Shown one piece after another: positions 33,282 through 46,234 of a DNA stretch of 64,000 nucleotides. The first letter of the stretch is position 1. Each line of letters begins with the position of its first letter. The notes under the pieces were generated by a model, which saw nothing but the letters and a program-made list of their open reading frames with translations, searched no databases and was not told the DNA's origin. The stretch is taken from positions 2,046,001 through 2,110,000 of the forward strand of contig KE546967.1 of NCBI GenBank assembly GCA_000442125.1, read 5' to 3'. Source of the stretch: Opeltia flavorubescens. Its lineage: Eukaryota > Ascomycota > Lecanoromycetes > Teloschistales > Teloschistaceae. The position numbers were made by a program, and so were the translations under genes.

Positions 33282-35217
33282 TCAGACCGTATACCTGAAT
33301 TCCGGCGAATCCTCCAAAACCTTCTCCCCTGCATCCGCCTTCTTGTTATTCGCCCTAAACGTCACCGTCAACACCCCCACCAGAATCAAAATCACAACCT
33401 GCGACCCCATCGCCACACTCAAGCCTGGGATATACGTCGGCGAATCCTCGCTCCTGAATACCGTGCTGCCTACAATACCGCCCAGAGCCCCACCACCAAC
33501 GAGCGTCGCGCTACAAAATGCCCTCTTCCACTGCCCGCGGATGTTATTCGCTTGGTATGTCAATACGCTGGGGACATTTGCGTTTGCCCCCGCGGTGGCG
33601 AAGAATACGCCAAAGTACCGCGCGCGCGTGTCGTGGTAGGCCCAGCCCATGACTGCCAGGCCGATGATGCAGAGCAGGGCGTTGAAGGCGACGCAGAGGC
33701 CTCGTTGGTGGTACTTGTCGCCGAACCAGCCCGTTGCGAACATCACGATGCCGGCGAAGGCGTAGGGGGGCGCGATGAGGCATTGTGCGGTTCCGGTGGA
33801 GTATTTGAGCTCGAGGTTTAGGATTATGGGGAGGAAGTAGGCGAGTGCGTAGCTTACTGTTGTTGCGCAGCCGAAGCCTGAGGGTGGGGAGTCAGCAAAG
33901 TAAAATCACGTTGCTCTGTGGGAGTGACAATTTCGCTTGTTCGCTTGATGCTTGACTGTAGGACGATCTAGGTGGGGTTGGTTGACATACATGCGCCGTA
34001 CGCCCAAATCTTCCAGTCAGCGGCGCCTCCGAGCCATCGCTTGAGCGTGAATTCCTCGAGGTCTGCGTCCCCACGATCTTGGTTCACGCGTGCAATCACG
34101 ATCTGTCGTTCTTCCTCTGAGATGAACCGGATTGATCGGGATTTCGTGTTGTCTGGGAAGGATACCAAAAATATGTAGCCAAGGAAGGCGACGCCGCAGG
34201 TCAACTTTCCCGGATAAAGTCAGCTCTTGCTCATCTGAAGTGGACGTCGGTCTACCTACGCAGCCCTCGACAATGAAGATCCATCGCCATCCGCCGTAAC
34301 CGTGTGTACCTTCCAATTGCATGAGGCCGTAGGCTAGGATACCGCCCAGGGCCGAGGCTAGGGAACCGATGAAGTAGAATATGGAGTATCGCTTCCCGAC
34401 CTCATCTAGAGAGCATCAGTATCACAGCTAACTCCAGCGGCATTGATTCCAATGCTTGAGATACTCACAGCGTTTATACCAAGTACTCAGCAGGTAGACC
34501 ACACCCGGGAAAAAGCCACTCTATCACCAAATCGTCAAAATAGTACGTCGACTGCGTTACGTAGCATTACTTACCTCGAGGATACCTAGGATCAAACGAA
34601 GGCCCACGAGTGTCTTCCAATCCTTCACAAACCCGAACCCAATCATGGTCGCCCCCCAGCACAAGGTGATAGTTGCAAGCCAGATGCGCGGCCCGAAGAA
34701 TCGCACTAGGATTGTGGTTGGTGGCTGGGCGATGACATAGGTGATGAAGAAGACGAGGGTGATGACCGACTTGAGCAAGAGTCAGCTATGAGATTTCTCA
34801 ACCCTGGTGAGGTGGATTTGAAAGGAATTGGAGATGCGCGTACATATCTATCTGGATTTTTGGTCCTCAGATTGAGCTCCTTCGTCATACTATCCTCATG
34901 TGAGTGAGTGGGTGACTTTTTTTTCAGTGCGTGTGTGTAGCGTACCCAGCGATTGCGGCATTGGAGAGATTGGTTCTGTCGAGCAAGGAAACGCAGTACA
35001 TGAGACCACATAGTGGGATCAGCCTCAAGTCTACCTTGCGAACAACCCTCTTGATATCTGCGTCGGTGTAGCGATCGAGGATGGGGTCGTAGCTTGTAGG
35101 GCTGGCAGCACCATCATGATGCTCGGAATAGCTCTTGTCATATACTGGTGGTGTGACTTTCGTATCACCTTCGAAGTCAAGTCGAGCTTGCTTCTCGGGG
35201 TCCTGTTGCAGAGCCAT
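33282..35217 (-). CDS. MFS transporter, anion:cation symporter (ACS / TNA1-like) family
   Basis: Seven exons: 35217-34946, 34889-34844, 34769-34575, 34520-34469, 34405-34260, 34204-33991 and 33877-33282, giving 506 residues with every junction in frame. The signature before TM1 is VDLRLIPLCGLMYCVSLLDR followed by TNLSNAAIAGM, highly typical of fungal ACS permeases for nicotinate, allantoate, vitamins and related organic anions. Later landmarks are GFFPGVVYLLSTWYKRYEVGKR in TM4-5, GYGGWRWIFIVEG at TM6, and a 12-TM length and charge pattern. The C-terminus ends just after the last helix with a short polar tail. It sits in the plasma membrane and drives uptake with protons; the substrate cannot be read from sequence. 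The small 46- and 52-nt exons are characteristic of the family. Confidence 0.9.
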
Positions 35218-36686
35218 GATGGTGCGTGCTCCCGAATTGCAGGTGAGAGTGGAAAGAGCAGAGGTGGGCAGAGCTCAGTGGATATGCAACGTCGTTATCT
35301 CTTTTGTGCAGGGTGCGACAGCTGCAGTCACGTTTCGCCAAGAGCACGTACGCATTCACACCAAGTGACCTTTTCAAGTGCCGTTCACCAATAGCAGGAT
35401 AGAAACAAGCGCCTAATGCCCGAACACTGCGGGGTTAATGGCTTGGCATGAGGTTGCATCTGCTTGCATCTGGTGGGCTTCTCCGCATGCCCAGCCAGCT
35501 AATAGTATTAGTGAATCTGGAATTTTGACAGAAACAGGTAATTGTAGAGTGAAGTGGCGCTCATCTACCGGGCGGCCAGGGTCTGCCGCCAATAACGTCT
35601 GCCTTGCCGAGGTAAATGTAAGGAGAAATGAATGCAACGTCAATATCGATGAATGACCCTCGAAACCCGAATCCAAACCATGCTCCAGCGTACGAGGGTC
35701 ACCATCTGAGTCCTTGTCACAAACAGCGCCGCTAATGAGAGATGCGCACAGCATGCAATGGAAAACCCAAGGTGAGGAAGAATAAGAACAAGAACAAGAG
35801 GAGAAAAGAAGGAATTCGAAAAGCCCTTGTAGGATATGTGAATGCCATCATGACTCGAAGTAGAAACCTCGTGTGCGCACGTGCGAGTGATACAGCTTTC
35901 CCTGAAGTCCCTACCTCGACTTCTCGAGATGCTCAAATGAACGAGTCGAATCCCCTTGGCACCTTGGCGACCTCGGCAATCTCAACCTTGTCGGTGTAAC
36001 GTTCTTCTTGCATCGCCTCGGTTGTTTGGAGCTTCGAAGCGATTGACTATTCACTTGAAGTTGATGGTTATAACAGCAACGCTCGATTTTACCACCGCTC
36101 TGAGCCCCAAGCAGCGATAAGTCTATTGCGCTAGATAACCAACTCGAGGTAGCGAATGTAAGGATAGTGCAGAAGAACAGTATGCGCTTTGAAGTCTGTC
36201 TTCTCAATGATTGCTCACAGTGACCGTTGGGAACTCGATGTGGTCGCACAAGGAAGACTGGAGAAGGACAAGATGATTCTGCAGGCAAACTGCAGCTGCT
36301 AACAGCATCACACGCTAGTAGTGTTGGGGCTAGCTCATTCGTCGTCTGCACACACCAGCGCTAACCCCAGGCTGCGGAATCGGTGGATCATCGGCTCCAG
36401 CCAGCGAAGGGGTTAAGGGGGGCGGAAGTCTTTTTTTTCTACTCTGCGTTCATTTCATTCTTATTGATGACGACTTTCCACTAATGATCTAATTCACCTT
36501 CTCATGGCTTACCTAAGTCCGCCATGTATTTCCTCCTGCTGGTACTTACGCCGATAATCAAGGATTGACGCATGATGCACTGCCCTTGCGTTAAGGGAGA
36601 CACGACTGCAGCTCCCTTGCTATCTTTTGCAACCAAAGCTAGATGTCTTTCTCACCTATGACAGTATAGATCAACACGCCATAATC
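35218..36686. other. Intergenic region, 1.5 kb
   Basis: Divergent between the MFS transporter (minus) and F-box gene (plus). Short frames only; none convincing. Confidence 0.55.
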
Positions 36687-38522
36687 ATGCTCGAGATTTC
36701 AAAGATCTCCACTCTTAACAGGGATGTTCTGAATATCATCTTCAGCTTGGTTAGCATGGCAGGGGAAAGCCTGAGGAATTTGAAATTCAGTTGACCCTTT
36801 ATAGCTTCATTCGGCGTTTTCCTATGATCTACGAAATGTCAGACTTGTTTGCAAGCTATGGAAAGCACTCGCAGACCCGTTCATGTACCGGGTGATAAAT
36901 CTCAATGAAGATCCTGCAAAAGTCTCGATCACAACAGGAATAAGTGAATTACTACTGGATCATGACAAGGATCTTTCACGTCATGTACGAGAGTTGAGAA
37001 TACTCAACCCATACATAGAAGCATACGGCAAGCGTAGCAGGCCTGTGGCAGTGGTGGTTGCAAATGAGCTGGCTGCCGACAAGCTTACCGCAATCGTCGA
37101 ACAACTCGATGGCCTTCAACATTTCTGGTATGGTGAAAACACTTTCTATGTACCTGGAGCTGGAGAAATCTGACAGATCTCACGCATATGATAGGTGGGA
37201 CGTAGATCGAGACATTCCCGACCCTATCTTTACCGAACTCCAGAAGAGGCCTCATATCCGCATAACAATCGGCAACCACAACCGTCACAATATCAACATC
37301 CAACAGCTCTCCAGCCCTCAGGTCCAGTCTTTGAAATACCGAGCCATCTATGGTCCTACTGTAATCACAAACAGAAGATTTATAACAGCATGGCCCCAGC
37401 TTCGCAAAATCCTTCTGCGAAACCCAAATCTCCGGAAATTAGAGGTGGAGGTAGATGCTAACCTCAGCCCCGAAGCAACGAGGAATCTACCGCTCACTAC
37501 CACAGACCGATTACCTCCTCTTGAAGAGCTAATCTTCCGGAGCAAGGATGTAGCGTACAAATGGAAACTCGATCACTGTTTGGTATGGAAGCAGTGTATG
37601 GATTGGAGCCACCTTCGACGTCTAAATCTAAGTACCGACTGCCCCCAGTTCTTCATCGAGGCGATTGGGCCCAGCTTAATTAATCTCCAATCTCTGACGA
37701 TGGGGGTACGTATCGTGAGTGTAGACACCTATCTAGAAATCAGATCCATGAGATGTGTCAGCCTGGATATAGTCGTGGATTTCCTGGATTCTTTGCCCAG
37801 GTTGCTTGAACTTGATCTCGTTGACGATGGTAGGTCTACGCGCGTCATGGCAACGGCGATATTGGAGCGGCAAAAGTTGCTAAGAAAGTTGTCCTACCAT
37901 ACTTCAAGCCTCGTGAATGTGAGAGTTCCGGTAGAAGCGTATGTGTGGACGATTACGCAGGTACAAAGTCTCCGTGACGCATGTCGTGATTTAACGGAAT
38001 TGGGACTTGATTTTCCCCTCGTCGAGGGTAAATGGGTAAAGTAGCTCCTACCCTAAAAAGCTCTTTCCTCAAGCAAATAAAAGGGGGAGGTAATTGTGGC
38101 TAATTTCTCTCTCTTTTTTTCAAAAGCCCGATGAGTATGCCAACACAGTAGCGACTTTCAACCGCCTGCATAGACTCAAGGTTCACGTCAACCTCAGCGA
38201 AGAAGCCTCGGATTTCATCGATGAATATCACCAAGATGAATTGGGCAGTGTCCCCATGCCCGACCTCAAGGTAGACGTGGCTCAAGACGTCAGCGCAAAA
38301 TTATTTCGGTCGTTTTTCTCACATAACCCATACGCTCATCTAGAATCTTTGGAAGTATGTTTCCGGCACCACCTTCAGGAAGACAGAGGGGCACGCTGGT
38401 CCGCCAGCTGCTCGGTCAAGCTCCGACGATTGGTGAGAAATGATGCGCCGAGCCCGCTCGATGGGGGGTTCGAGGTTGAATGCGATGGGAGGTGGTTATC
38501 CCGTCGCACTCCTTTGTCTTGA
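36687..38522 (+). CDS. F-box protein with LRR-like C-terminal region
   Basis: Four exons, 36687-36749, 36805-37127, 37195-38035 and 38127-38522, give 540 residues. The short first exon (LNRDVLNIIFSL) and start of exon 2 (LRNVRLVCKLWKALADPFMY) together make a clear F-box, which neither exon shows alone. The remainder alternates leucine-rich strands and helices (WPQLRKILLRNPNLRKLEVE; LPPLEELIFRSKD), as in fungal F-box/LRR proteins. F-box proteins bind Skp1 in SCF ubiquitin ligases and bring substrates; the target here is unknown. The third intron donor was chosen at 38036 (VEGKW then PDEYAN) because the upstream GT at 38028 breaks frame. The first donor (GTTAGC) is the weakest site. Confidence 0.8.
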
Positions 38523-39441
38523 GAAGCGTTCTGATTTTCGGTGGAACGTTTGGACGCTGTGTCCGGGGTAACGATTTCTCCAATCATGGAAATGACATGA
38601 AATCACGAATTATGCAATCAGGCATGAGATAAAAGTACCTTCAATAGCGTTGAGCTTAGTGACGTGAAATGATCCTTCTCCACTCCGATATAAATTTTCA
38701 TAAACACTACAATAGCGGAGCTTGTGATATGAAGAGAAACTTAAAGCCTATAGTCGCTGCCTGATTGCATTGATGATGCTTCGCGTCGTTTGTGATTTTA
38801 AAGATGTGGAGTGAGAATCTCGTCGTTGGGTCCGGATCTTAGACAGCGAGATGGCGGGAAGTTGGGGAGACAGGAATCCACGTTCATGGGCAGGGTAGAA
38901 GGTCACCACATTTCGTATCACATGTATACGAGAAAGAGGTCGCTGTCGAAGGCAAACGCGTTCATCCATCATTAATTCGCCGACAGGCCGGGAGATATGA
39001 TGTGGGCCACGGCACAGACGAAGATTGGTTTTCAAGGAAGTCGAAGGCATAATGAACCTGCCGAGGATCAATCCGATGCCAATTAGAGTACTGTTTTTTT
39101 GGTTTATCTGACAAAATCCATCAAGTCTCGGGGTTAAAAAGAAGTATTCTGGAAAATGGCAACAAAGTTCATGGGTTGAGATGAAGCTATGATTTCTATA
39201 CAAAGCCGACGAATGCGATGGGTTTCTTATGTGAAGTTGATGATGTTCTGGTTATACATGACGTCTTGATTGACATGAATGGTAATCGCCGTAGCAAAGC
39301 CTCTGATACATAGTTTGCGCCCGCCTGATAACAATGAGAGGAGGGTATCATGTTGTACAGAAAAAAGAAGAGCCGAGTGGAGACTTCACCATACATACGC
39401 CCAAGACACCAGAGACCATCCATGACCCAACATAATAATCA
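38523..39441. other. Intergenic region, 0.9 kb
   Basis: Convergent ends of the F-box gene and the mitochondrial membrane protein. No gene seen. Confidence 0.55.
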
Positions 39442-40271
39442 CTAATCGAAAGGATTACCCTTTTCCGGCCACTTGATCCCAAAAACCCCCATCTTAGTCT
39501 TCACTATCTCCCGTGCCTTCTCCTGCTCCCACGAATACTCTTTATCCCACATCGCCCTCAAATCCTCCCTAAGATTCGGATCCTTGAATTTAGCAGCCAT
39601 GCGCTCGATCGGGTCCTCGGAATTGGCATCCGGCTTCTTCTTCCCCAGAGAATCCTCCTGCGACGTCGTCCGGAAAGCGTTGTGCATCTCCAACATCAGG
39701 CTATCTCGGGCTCGCCGCGCATTGCCTGGGTAGAAACCTCGGTGGCGGCTCCGAGCATCTTCTTCAAGGTCGCTGGTGATGTCTCGGAGATCTTGTATCT
39801 GATTGCGGATCTTGTTTTTGTATCTCTCCTCGTCGTACGCTCCGTTGCCGGCATACCAGTGATAAAAGGTGAACAGACCACACCCGACCCCGACGAGAGA
39901 GAGGAATATGCTGAAAATAGCTACTCCCTCCACGGACTCCATCCTAGCCTCGAATTTTGTTACTGGAGAGTTCGGAGGAGGAAGGGAGACTTTGGGAGTG
40001 GGGGTGGTGTTTGGAGGCGGTACGGTGATGACGGGAGGTGCTTCGGATGCTCCGGATGCTTCGAACGAGTATGCTAGGTATTTTGTCAGTTTGTTCAGAA
40101 TCCAAGGACTGGGTAGCTCTGACCTCGTCTAGCTATGCGCCATGGTGAATGAGTTTTCATCCCTGCAAGTCGATGTATCGTCATGAGTCGTGGCAATGTG
40201 GAAGGTGTACGGGGTGCTCTCAGAGCCGCCATTGTCATGCGAGGCATGGCTCTGCACAACAGTGAGGACAT
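39442..40271 (-). CDS. Mitochondrial single-TM membrane protein, unknown family
   Basis: Two exons, 40271-40124 and 40073-39442, with a 50-nt intron, giving 259 residues. The first 50 residues (MSSLLCRAMPRMTMAALRAP onward) contain many Arg and no Asp/Glu and end in IARRAYS, a good mitochondrial presequence with an R-x-Y/S type processing site. A Pro-rich linker precedes one TM helix at about residues 100-122 (VAIFSIFLSLVGVGCGLFTF), then a charged domain (YKNKIRNQIQDLRDITSDLE ... IKWPEKGNPFD). It resembles in layout inner-membrane proteins with a C-terminal soluble domain, but I know no specific homologue. The ATG at 40271 is chosen because the presequence begins there; a longer upstream frame looks non-coding. 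Function unknown. Confidence 0.75.
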
Positions 40272-41894
40272 GCTGCTGTTCTTTGAATGAGATGTCGTGG
40301 TAATGGAAGCAGTTGATGTAAGCTGTAGAAGACGATTGAAATTTGGGTTGGAGCTAGATCTGTAGAATGCTCTTGCGGGCTTCTCGATACAACGAAAATA
40401 AGTGCAGAGGAAGAAATATTGTGAAAAGTTCGGGGAAAATTTTTTAAACAAGCGTTCCACGGCAGAAGCGGAACGATACTTGCTCAAACCACGCGGAACT
40501 GGCACTCACGTGCCGGAAGAGAAACTTTGGAAACCAAGAACCTTGATCACCGACGACCCTGAGAAAGAACGCAGGATTTTTCGATTCAACTATTTCATCG
40601 AAATCAGCAAATGCTCATCCAAATCTTTCTCGTTCCAAGGTTGGGTAACCCCTTGCATGAGTTGCTAAGCCGTAATCAATGCTCATTGGGGTAGGTGTTT
40701 CCACTAGGTTGAAATCGTACTTCGCGGCTCTATGAACGCTGCCATGAGTCATAGAAGCGAGAATTAAATGCGCACAATGATACAACTCATTTTGTGAAAT
40801 TCATGGTAGGCCTAGCGCTTCCATGTGTGTGAGACATCTTGCACTAGATCCCTCATACTAAACTTAAGCCCACTAGCCTTGACTGCACGATTCTGTCCGG
40901 GCGACGTTCATGGCGAGAACAATCCACGTGTAGGAGATAATGATGCTGCTGAAATCCTGTAGATATCATCTTAGTTAGACTGAGGGGAAGCTCGCGGGAA
41001 TTGCAGCCAACCAGTAGCACGAGGTTGAATGTCTCAGTTTGATGGTTCAGCCTGGACACCTCTTGGTGTACGCCGCAAGATCTTACACGACATACCGTGA
41101 ATCAGACCAGGAAGATGTCTTCTCGAAGACTAGCGCCAATGTCAAATTTACGGATTGATCTATTGGACTGGCCTCGGCTGCCTCTCGCCTGCAGGCTGAC
41201 AACCATTGTCCAGAAGCGAAGATGGAGCTTTATATCGCATCAGTCATCCAGGGCGGAAGCTCATGGTTGAGGGTCCCTCTTCTCAGGTACAGCTGAACTT
41301 TGCTTTGCTGCTTCGACGATGGTAACACAATATGTCGCGAGGAAGAAATACTCCGCATGGGGAGGTAAGGATCATGTAGTCAGATTCCCATACCTGTTAC
41401 TCAGAATCCCATACTGCAGCGACGTTGAGATCTGTGTTACTCGCTTGCAACACTGAAGCAACACTGAAGGATTAATCAGGCGAGCTGGATGCCCAACACA
41501 GCTAGAATTCTCGTCTAGAGACGGGTACGTGCATGACCCATGCACAATTTATGCAAGTGTTTATTCCGAGAAGAGGGGCTCCACACCCACATGAGCCTAG
41601 CGCATTCCGTCACTTCCCTAGCGAGTCTTCTAGCACGTGGCACAAGGAGTTAATAGCATATGATTGGTTCCCAAGTCGATAATCCGACGATAAGGAAACC
41701 GCTATCCAGGGCCGGACTTATCGTTCTGATCCTCCGGCCTAAGAAGCCCATGCAGTCTAGAACGCGCTCTTGATCACGCATCTCCCACTTCACCTTGTTT
41801 CAACAACACCTCTCACCTTACCTCAACTTGCTTCACCTCAGACCTGTGACATTCAACTCCACAGTCAATCCATCTAGCTCACCAAACCTCCACA
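40272..41894. other. Divergent intergenic region, 1.6 kb
   Basis: No gene seen. The right-hand 220 bp holds a cluster of GATA sites upstream of the permease. Confidence 0.55.
41678..41722 (+). promoter_or_regulatory. Cluster of GATA motifs upstream of the permease
   Basis: Within 45 bp there are CGATAA (41678), CGATAAG (41689), TATC (41703) and CTTATC (41717), i.e. four GATA cores on both strands, 173-217 bp before the ATG at 41895. Fungal GATA factors (AreA/NIT2) bind clustered HGATAR sites to control nitrogen uptake genes, which fits an amino-acid-type permease. Confidence 0.5.
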
Positions 41895-43495
41895 ATGGCG
41901 ACCTCTACAGATGAGAAGCTTCCCTACTCCGGTGATGACGGGGAAAAAGCATTCACCAACCACCTCGCCGACGGATCCGACATCACCGCCGTTCTGGGCT
42001 ACAAGCAAGAACTCAGTCGCAACCGGTCCCTCTTCACCCTCCTCTTCCAATCCCTCGCCATTGCCGCCGTCCCCTTTGGCGAAGGCGCTCCCCTTCTTTC
42101 CGCAGTCTATGGTGGAGGGCAACTTTCCATTTTCGTCGGCTGGATCATAATCCTCTTCCTCGCCTCCTCCGTCGCTCTATCCTTGGCTGAGATCGCATCC
42201 CGGTATCCCACCTCTGCCGGTCCCTATTACTGGTCCTATCAGCTTGTGAATGGAAATTCAAGGACTGTGCTGTCCTTCATCAATGGCTGGGTCTGGCTAA
42301 TCGGAAATTGGACCATCACACTGTCTGTGAATTTCGGCCTCGCATCCCTCATCACTGCAACGGCAGAAATGTACCACGGGGACTGGGTCGCTGAAGCCTG
42401 GCAGTTGCTATTGATCTTCTACGCTGTCCTCCTTCTCTCATTCCTAATCTGCACCTTCGGGAACCGCTTCCTCCCTCTCGTGGACACAATATGCGCAGCT
42501 TGGACCGGCCTCTCCATATTCATAATCCTAATTGCACTTTCTGTTAAAGCCGCTTCAGGTCGCCACAGCGCTAGCTACACTCTCGGTCACTATGACAAGT
42601 CACTCTCCGGCTGGGGTGGCTTTACCTTCTTCATCGGACTCCTCCCAGCCGCCTACACCTTTTCCGCCATCGGCATGATCTCCGCCATGGCCGAAGAAGT
42701 CCACGATCCTACCATCAAAGTCCCACAAGCCATCGCCTACAGCGTCCCTGTGCTCTGGTTCTTCGGCTTGTTCTACGTGATCCCTATCTGCGCTACTCTT
42801 CCCCCATTAGCAGACATCACACTCGCACCCGGCGCCCAAGCTCTCCCATATATCTTCCACACCGTCATGGGAACCCCCGGCGGTGGTCTTGGACTGATGT
42901 TCCTCGTCCTTGCCATCACGTTGTTCTGCTCCATCAGCATCACAGTAGCCACATCCCGCACGACCTGGGCTTTCGCACGCGACGACGCCATCCCCCTCTC
43001 TCGAATATGGTCCAAAGTCAGCCCCGGTCTCGGCGTGCCCGTCTGGGCTCTCGTTCTCACGACTGTAGTGCAGATGCTACTTGGACTCATCAACCTTGGC
43101 AGTACAAGCGCGTTCACAGCTTTCGTTTCCGTAGGAGTGCAGGCTCTGCAAGTCGCCTACGGAATTCCCATTGCACTCAGCTTATTCCATAGGCGTACTC
43201 AGGTCTCCCAGGCGAGGTGGAAATTATCACCCATCGTTGGAATAACGGCGAATGTTGTTGCGCTGTGCTGGATCGTGTTTGAGGTCGTGCTGTTCAGTAT
43301 GCCTACGGCTTTACCGGTAACGAAGGTCACGATGAATTATGCTTCTGTTGTGTTGATGGGTTTTGCGGTTATTGCGGCGATGTGGTATGTGGTGTATGCG
43401 AGAAAGGGTGAGTTGGTTCGCGCTCCTCTACCTAGAAGATGGGTTGCTGACATATTGTAGCTTACAAAGGTCCCCCGGCCTCTGATGGTCTTTAA
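41895..43495 (+). CDS. APC-superfamily permease (amino acid / choline / GABA type)
   Basis: Exon 1 41895-43407 and exon 2 43461-43495 give 515 residues; the terminal 53-nt intron (GTGAGT...TTGTAG) joins VVYARK to AYKGPPASDGL, a typical ending, whereas read-through gives an atypical tail of similar length. The protein has about 12 TM helices with the hallmarks of the fungal GABA/choline permease branch: FGEGAPLLSAVYGGGQLSIF near TM1-2, SLAEIASRYPTSAGPYYWSY in TM3, an Asn-rich TM4 start (GNWTITLSVNFG) and TSRTTWAFARDDAIPLSRIW after TM8. It is a plasma-membrane proton-coupled importer; the exact substrate (choline, GABA, other amino acids) cannot be decided. GATA sites upstream suggest nitrogen control. 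Confidence 0.9.
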
Positions 43496-44639
43496 GTAGA
43501 ACGGACTGGTGTAGGTCATGGAGGTAATTATTTTAGTCATTAGGCCCCTCGAAGGAAGGTGGAGGTGTCAGGAGTTGTAGCATACATAGGTTGATGCATT
43601 ATTTTGCCCTTAGGCTTACGCTGGCGGAGGGGTAATCAGCAGTATCTAGGTAGACATAGATTCGAGAGTAATTACCATGTTGCTACAACTGTATCAATCA
43701 CCATATTTAAGCACATGATCGTGACACAGGACTTTCACGAAGCCTGGGATGAGTATATATTTACTAATTTGACATTGAACTCACTACGAGGTTGAGACTC
43801 TACCGGTAGCTAAGTGTTTGGTCTAAGATGTTCGAGAACTTCCACCACGCACGAAGTCGACTACATAACTTCTTACATATTATTTTTTCTTCCTTCAACA
43901 TTACAAGGAGTTTCCCTGGCATATAGTCATAGCCTCAGATGGATCATACAATCAACCCCTCTCTCTGTCAGATTTAGGCTATTAAACCAATCCACTCATT
44001 TCGCTGACCCCCTTTCCATCAAAATACAAGTCGCTGTCTTCACCTGCAATATTTAAGTCGAAAAAGCTTATTCTGTCCTTTTGCATATTTCTTCTAAGAC
44101 TCAAGTAGGAGAATTGTCTAGTAATCGATACTAGGATTTCATGGCGATCTTTCACTTCTCCACGTCCCGAGGGGGGGTCTTTGAGGTGATGACTTGTATA
44201 TTTATCTGGTCGTGTTTTTTGCCTGGTGTTTGGCTGAGATATATAGTTGATGGGGATAGAGGCTTTTTATCTGCTGGGTCTATCTGTAGAGTGGACTGTT
44301 TGTCCTGTTATAGAATGGTGAGAGCCTTGTTGAGTATATATTTTCTTACTTACTCTATGGAGTATTGTCTTGATTGTCGTTATGTTTGGAGCTGTTTAGC
44401 CGTGGTTAAGTCTTGAGTTTATCAGCACGTATTTCCATTCGGTTGCAGATTCTGCGGGTAGAAAGTTCTTGACTTTGAATATGTATTGATACCTCGTGCA
44501 TTCATTGCAACATTTCCCGAACTCTGCCGTTTAACCGAAGCTGTGATTTCTCCTTGCTTTCCGTCGTGAATACTACCTACCGCCTTCTTACTCTACTGTT
44601 TTTGATGGTGGTTGCGCAATAACGACTCCTGTCATCAAC
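43496..44639. other. Intergenic region, 1.1 kb
   Basis: AT-rich relative to neighbours, with only short frames. It holds the upstream region of the truncated P450, including a block similar to one near 48294. Confidence 0.55.
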
Positions 44640-45898
44640 ATGGGCGGATATGCTCGTCAAATACCTGAGCGGCTCAATGAAAGAGTGGAATCCATACCTG
44701 GATTGATGATCCTATTTCTTGTTCCGATATTGTATCTGTTGTTTTCAAGCCTCTATGGTATTTTAGACTTTCTCAGAGCCCGAAAGTTCTCTTTACGACG
44801 GATAAGGGCCCCTTTGCTTCCCCTTGGACTTCCTTTTATCGGTCATGCTGCCTATTTTGCCTACGATATGCCAGCTTTTTCGTACTGGTTGAAGTGATGA
44901 ATCCCTAATCAAAATGGTCCAAAATACTGCTGACTCCTGGGAAGGACGATTTCCAAAGGCCTGCCTATTAAGATTCGGCTTTTCGTCATGGACATTATTG
45001 TTTTGAATAAGCCAGGAGATGTCGTTCATATCTTCAAACAATCGGCATTACTCACCAATAAACCTTACCGCAAGTTCGTAAGCAATACGTTTGGCGTACC
45101 GGAAGAGTCAAAGCTGCTCTTTTCCGCGGATGTGACGGGGCTTCGTCATAGAGATGAAGCGGCTACTGGATTGAAGCAAGAGTATCGAGTTGAGTACCTG
45201 ATGCACACTTTCATCACTCAATTCATGTCTGGACCAAGCCTTGGCCTGCTTGCGGAAAGATTTACTATAAATCTCGTCGGCCGACTCGAAAATGAAGGCA
45301 TCACCGGTGAATGGAAGGAGTATCCTGATCTGTATGTCTTTGTACGGGAACACATGTTTCACGCCTCGGTGGTGGCAATGTTCGGTGAAGGATTATTCAA
45401 GATGAATGGGAGCTTTTGCGACGATTTTTGGCAATTTGAACGGAATGTCCCGGAACTCGCCAAAGGCCTTCCTCGGTGGATGAATTACCAGGCTATTGAT
45501 GCGCGGGAGCGCTGTTTGGCATCTGTACAACGATGGGGGATGTATCTCAATGAACAGGCCTCAACAAATAGGAGCAGAACCGGGGTTTACGATTGTTTTT
45601 TCGGTTCGGAGATCGTTCAGAAACGGCACGAAGCCTTTGCCAAAATACCTTCAATGAGTCCGAGAGCAGTTGCATGCGAGGACCTTGGCCTCATCTGGGC
45701 GTAAGTCGCTGTTCTATCCGACAAAAAGCCCAACGCTAATACTGAAAATTGCACTAGTTCCACGGCAAACGCCGCCCATGTTGCTTTCTGGCTTATATAC
45801 CAAGTAGTGCGAGCCTGCCTTCCCGTCTGGAAATTTATGGTCACGCCTATCACCTATTTTCAGCTCATGTTGTATAGTTGCTTCTCTACGGAAGGTGA
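44640..45898 (+). pseudogene. Truncated cytochrome P450 (N-terminal half only)
   Basis: Exons 44640-44893, 44945-45700 and 45758 onward join in frame through good splice sites. They encode an N-terminal anchor (LMILFLVPILYLLFSSLYGI), the Pro-rich hinge and FIGHA motif (RAPLLPLGLPFIGHAAYF), the B-G helices, and an I-helix-like segment (DLGLIWASTANAAHVAFWL). The frame then stops at about 45915. No ExxR, PERF or heme-binding FxxGxxxCxG segment is found before the convergent neighbour, so a catalytic P450 cannot be made. A short downstream frame (45895-46200) does not look like the missing half. It resembles the CYP7/CYP8-like fungal P450s. Either a recent truncation, perhaps by rearrangement with the next gene, or a mis-assembly. 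Confidence 0.65.
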
Positions 45899-46234
45899 AA
45901 AGCCAATCCTCTGCTAAAGAGACACTTGAGTACCCATCCCGTAGTGACTACGTGCAGTCGTACATCGATTCTCAGGGAGGCTATTTTGTGGATCCAGAAT
46001 TGGTATCTAGTTGCATATTATGTCCACACATGAAGGTCGATGCTGTTTACAACAACATGGGGATCATATTTGACCATCGATGGCGCGATTGTGGATTAAC
46101 ATTCTTTTATAGTATTTTCAATGTGATGCTGGCGGTGCTTCTATACTGGCGAAATTTTGAAGCCCCAAAAGAACAAAGGTATGCCCATCGCGCAGGATAA
46201 TTGAGCAAAAACAAAGATTGCAAGCTCAGAAAAC

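Noticed and set aside
45895-46200. Downstream frame as the C-terminal half of the truncated P450
   Set aside because: No ExxR or heme-binding cysteine motif, so it does not supply the missing half.
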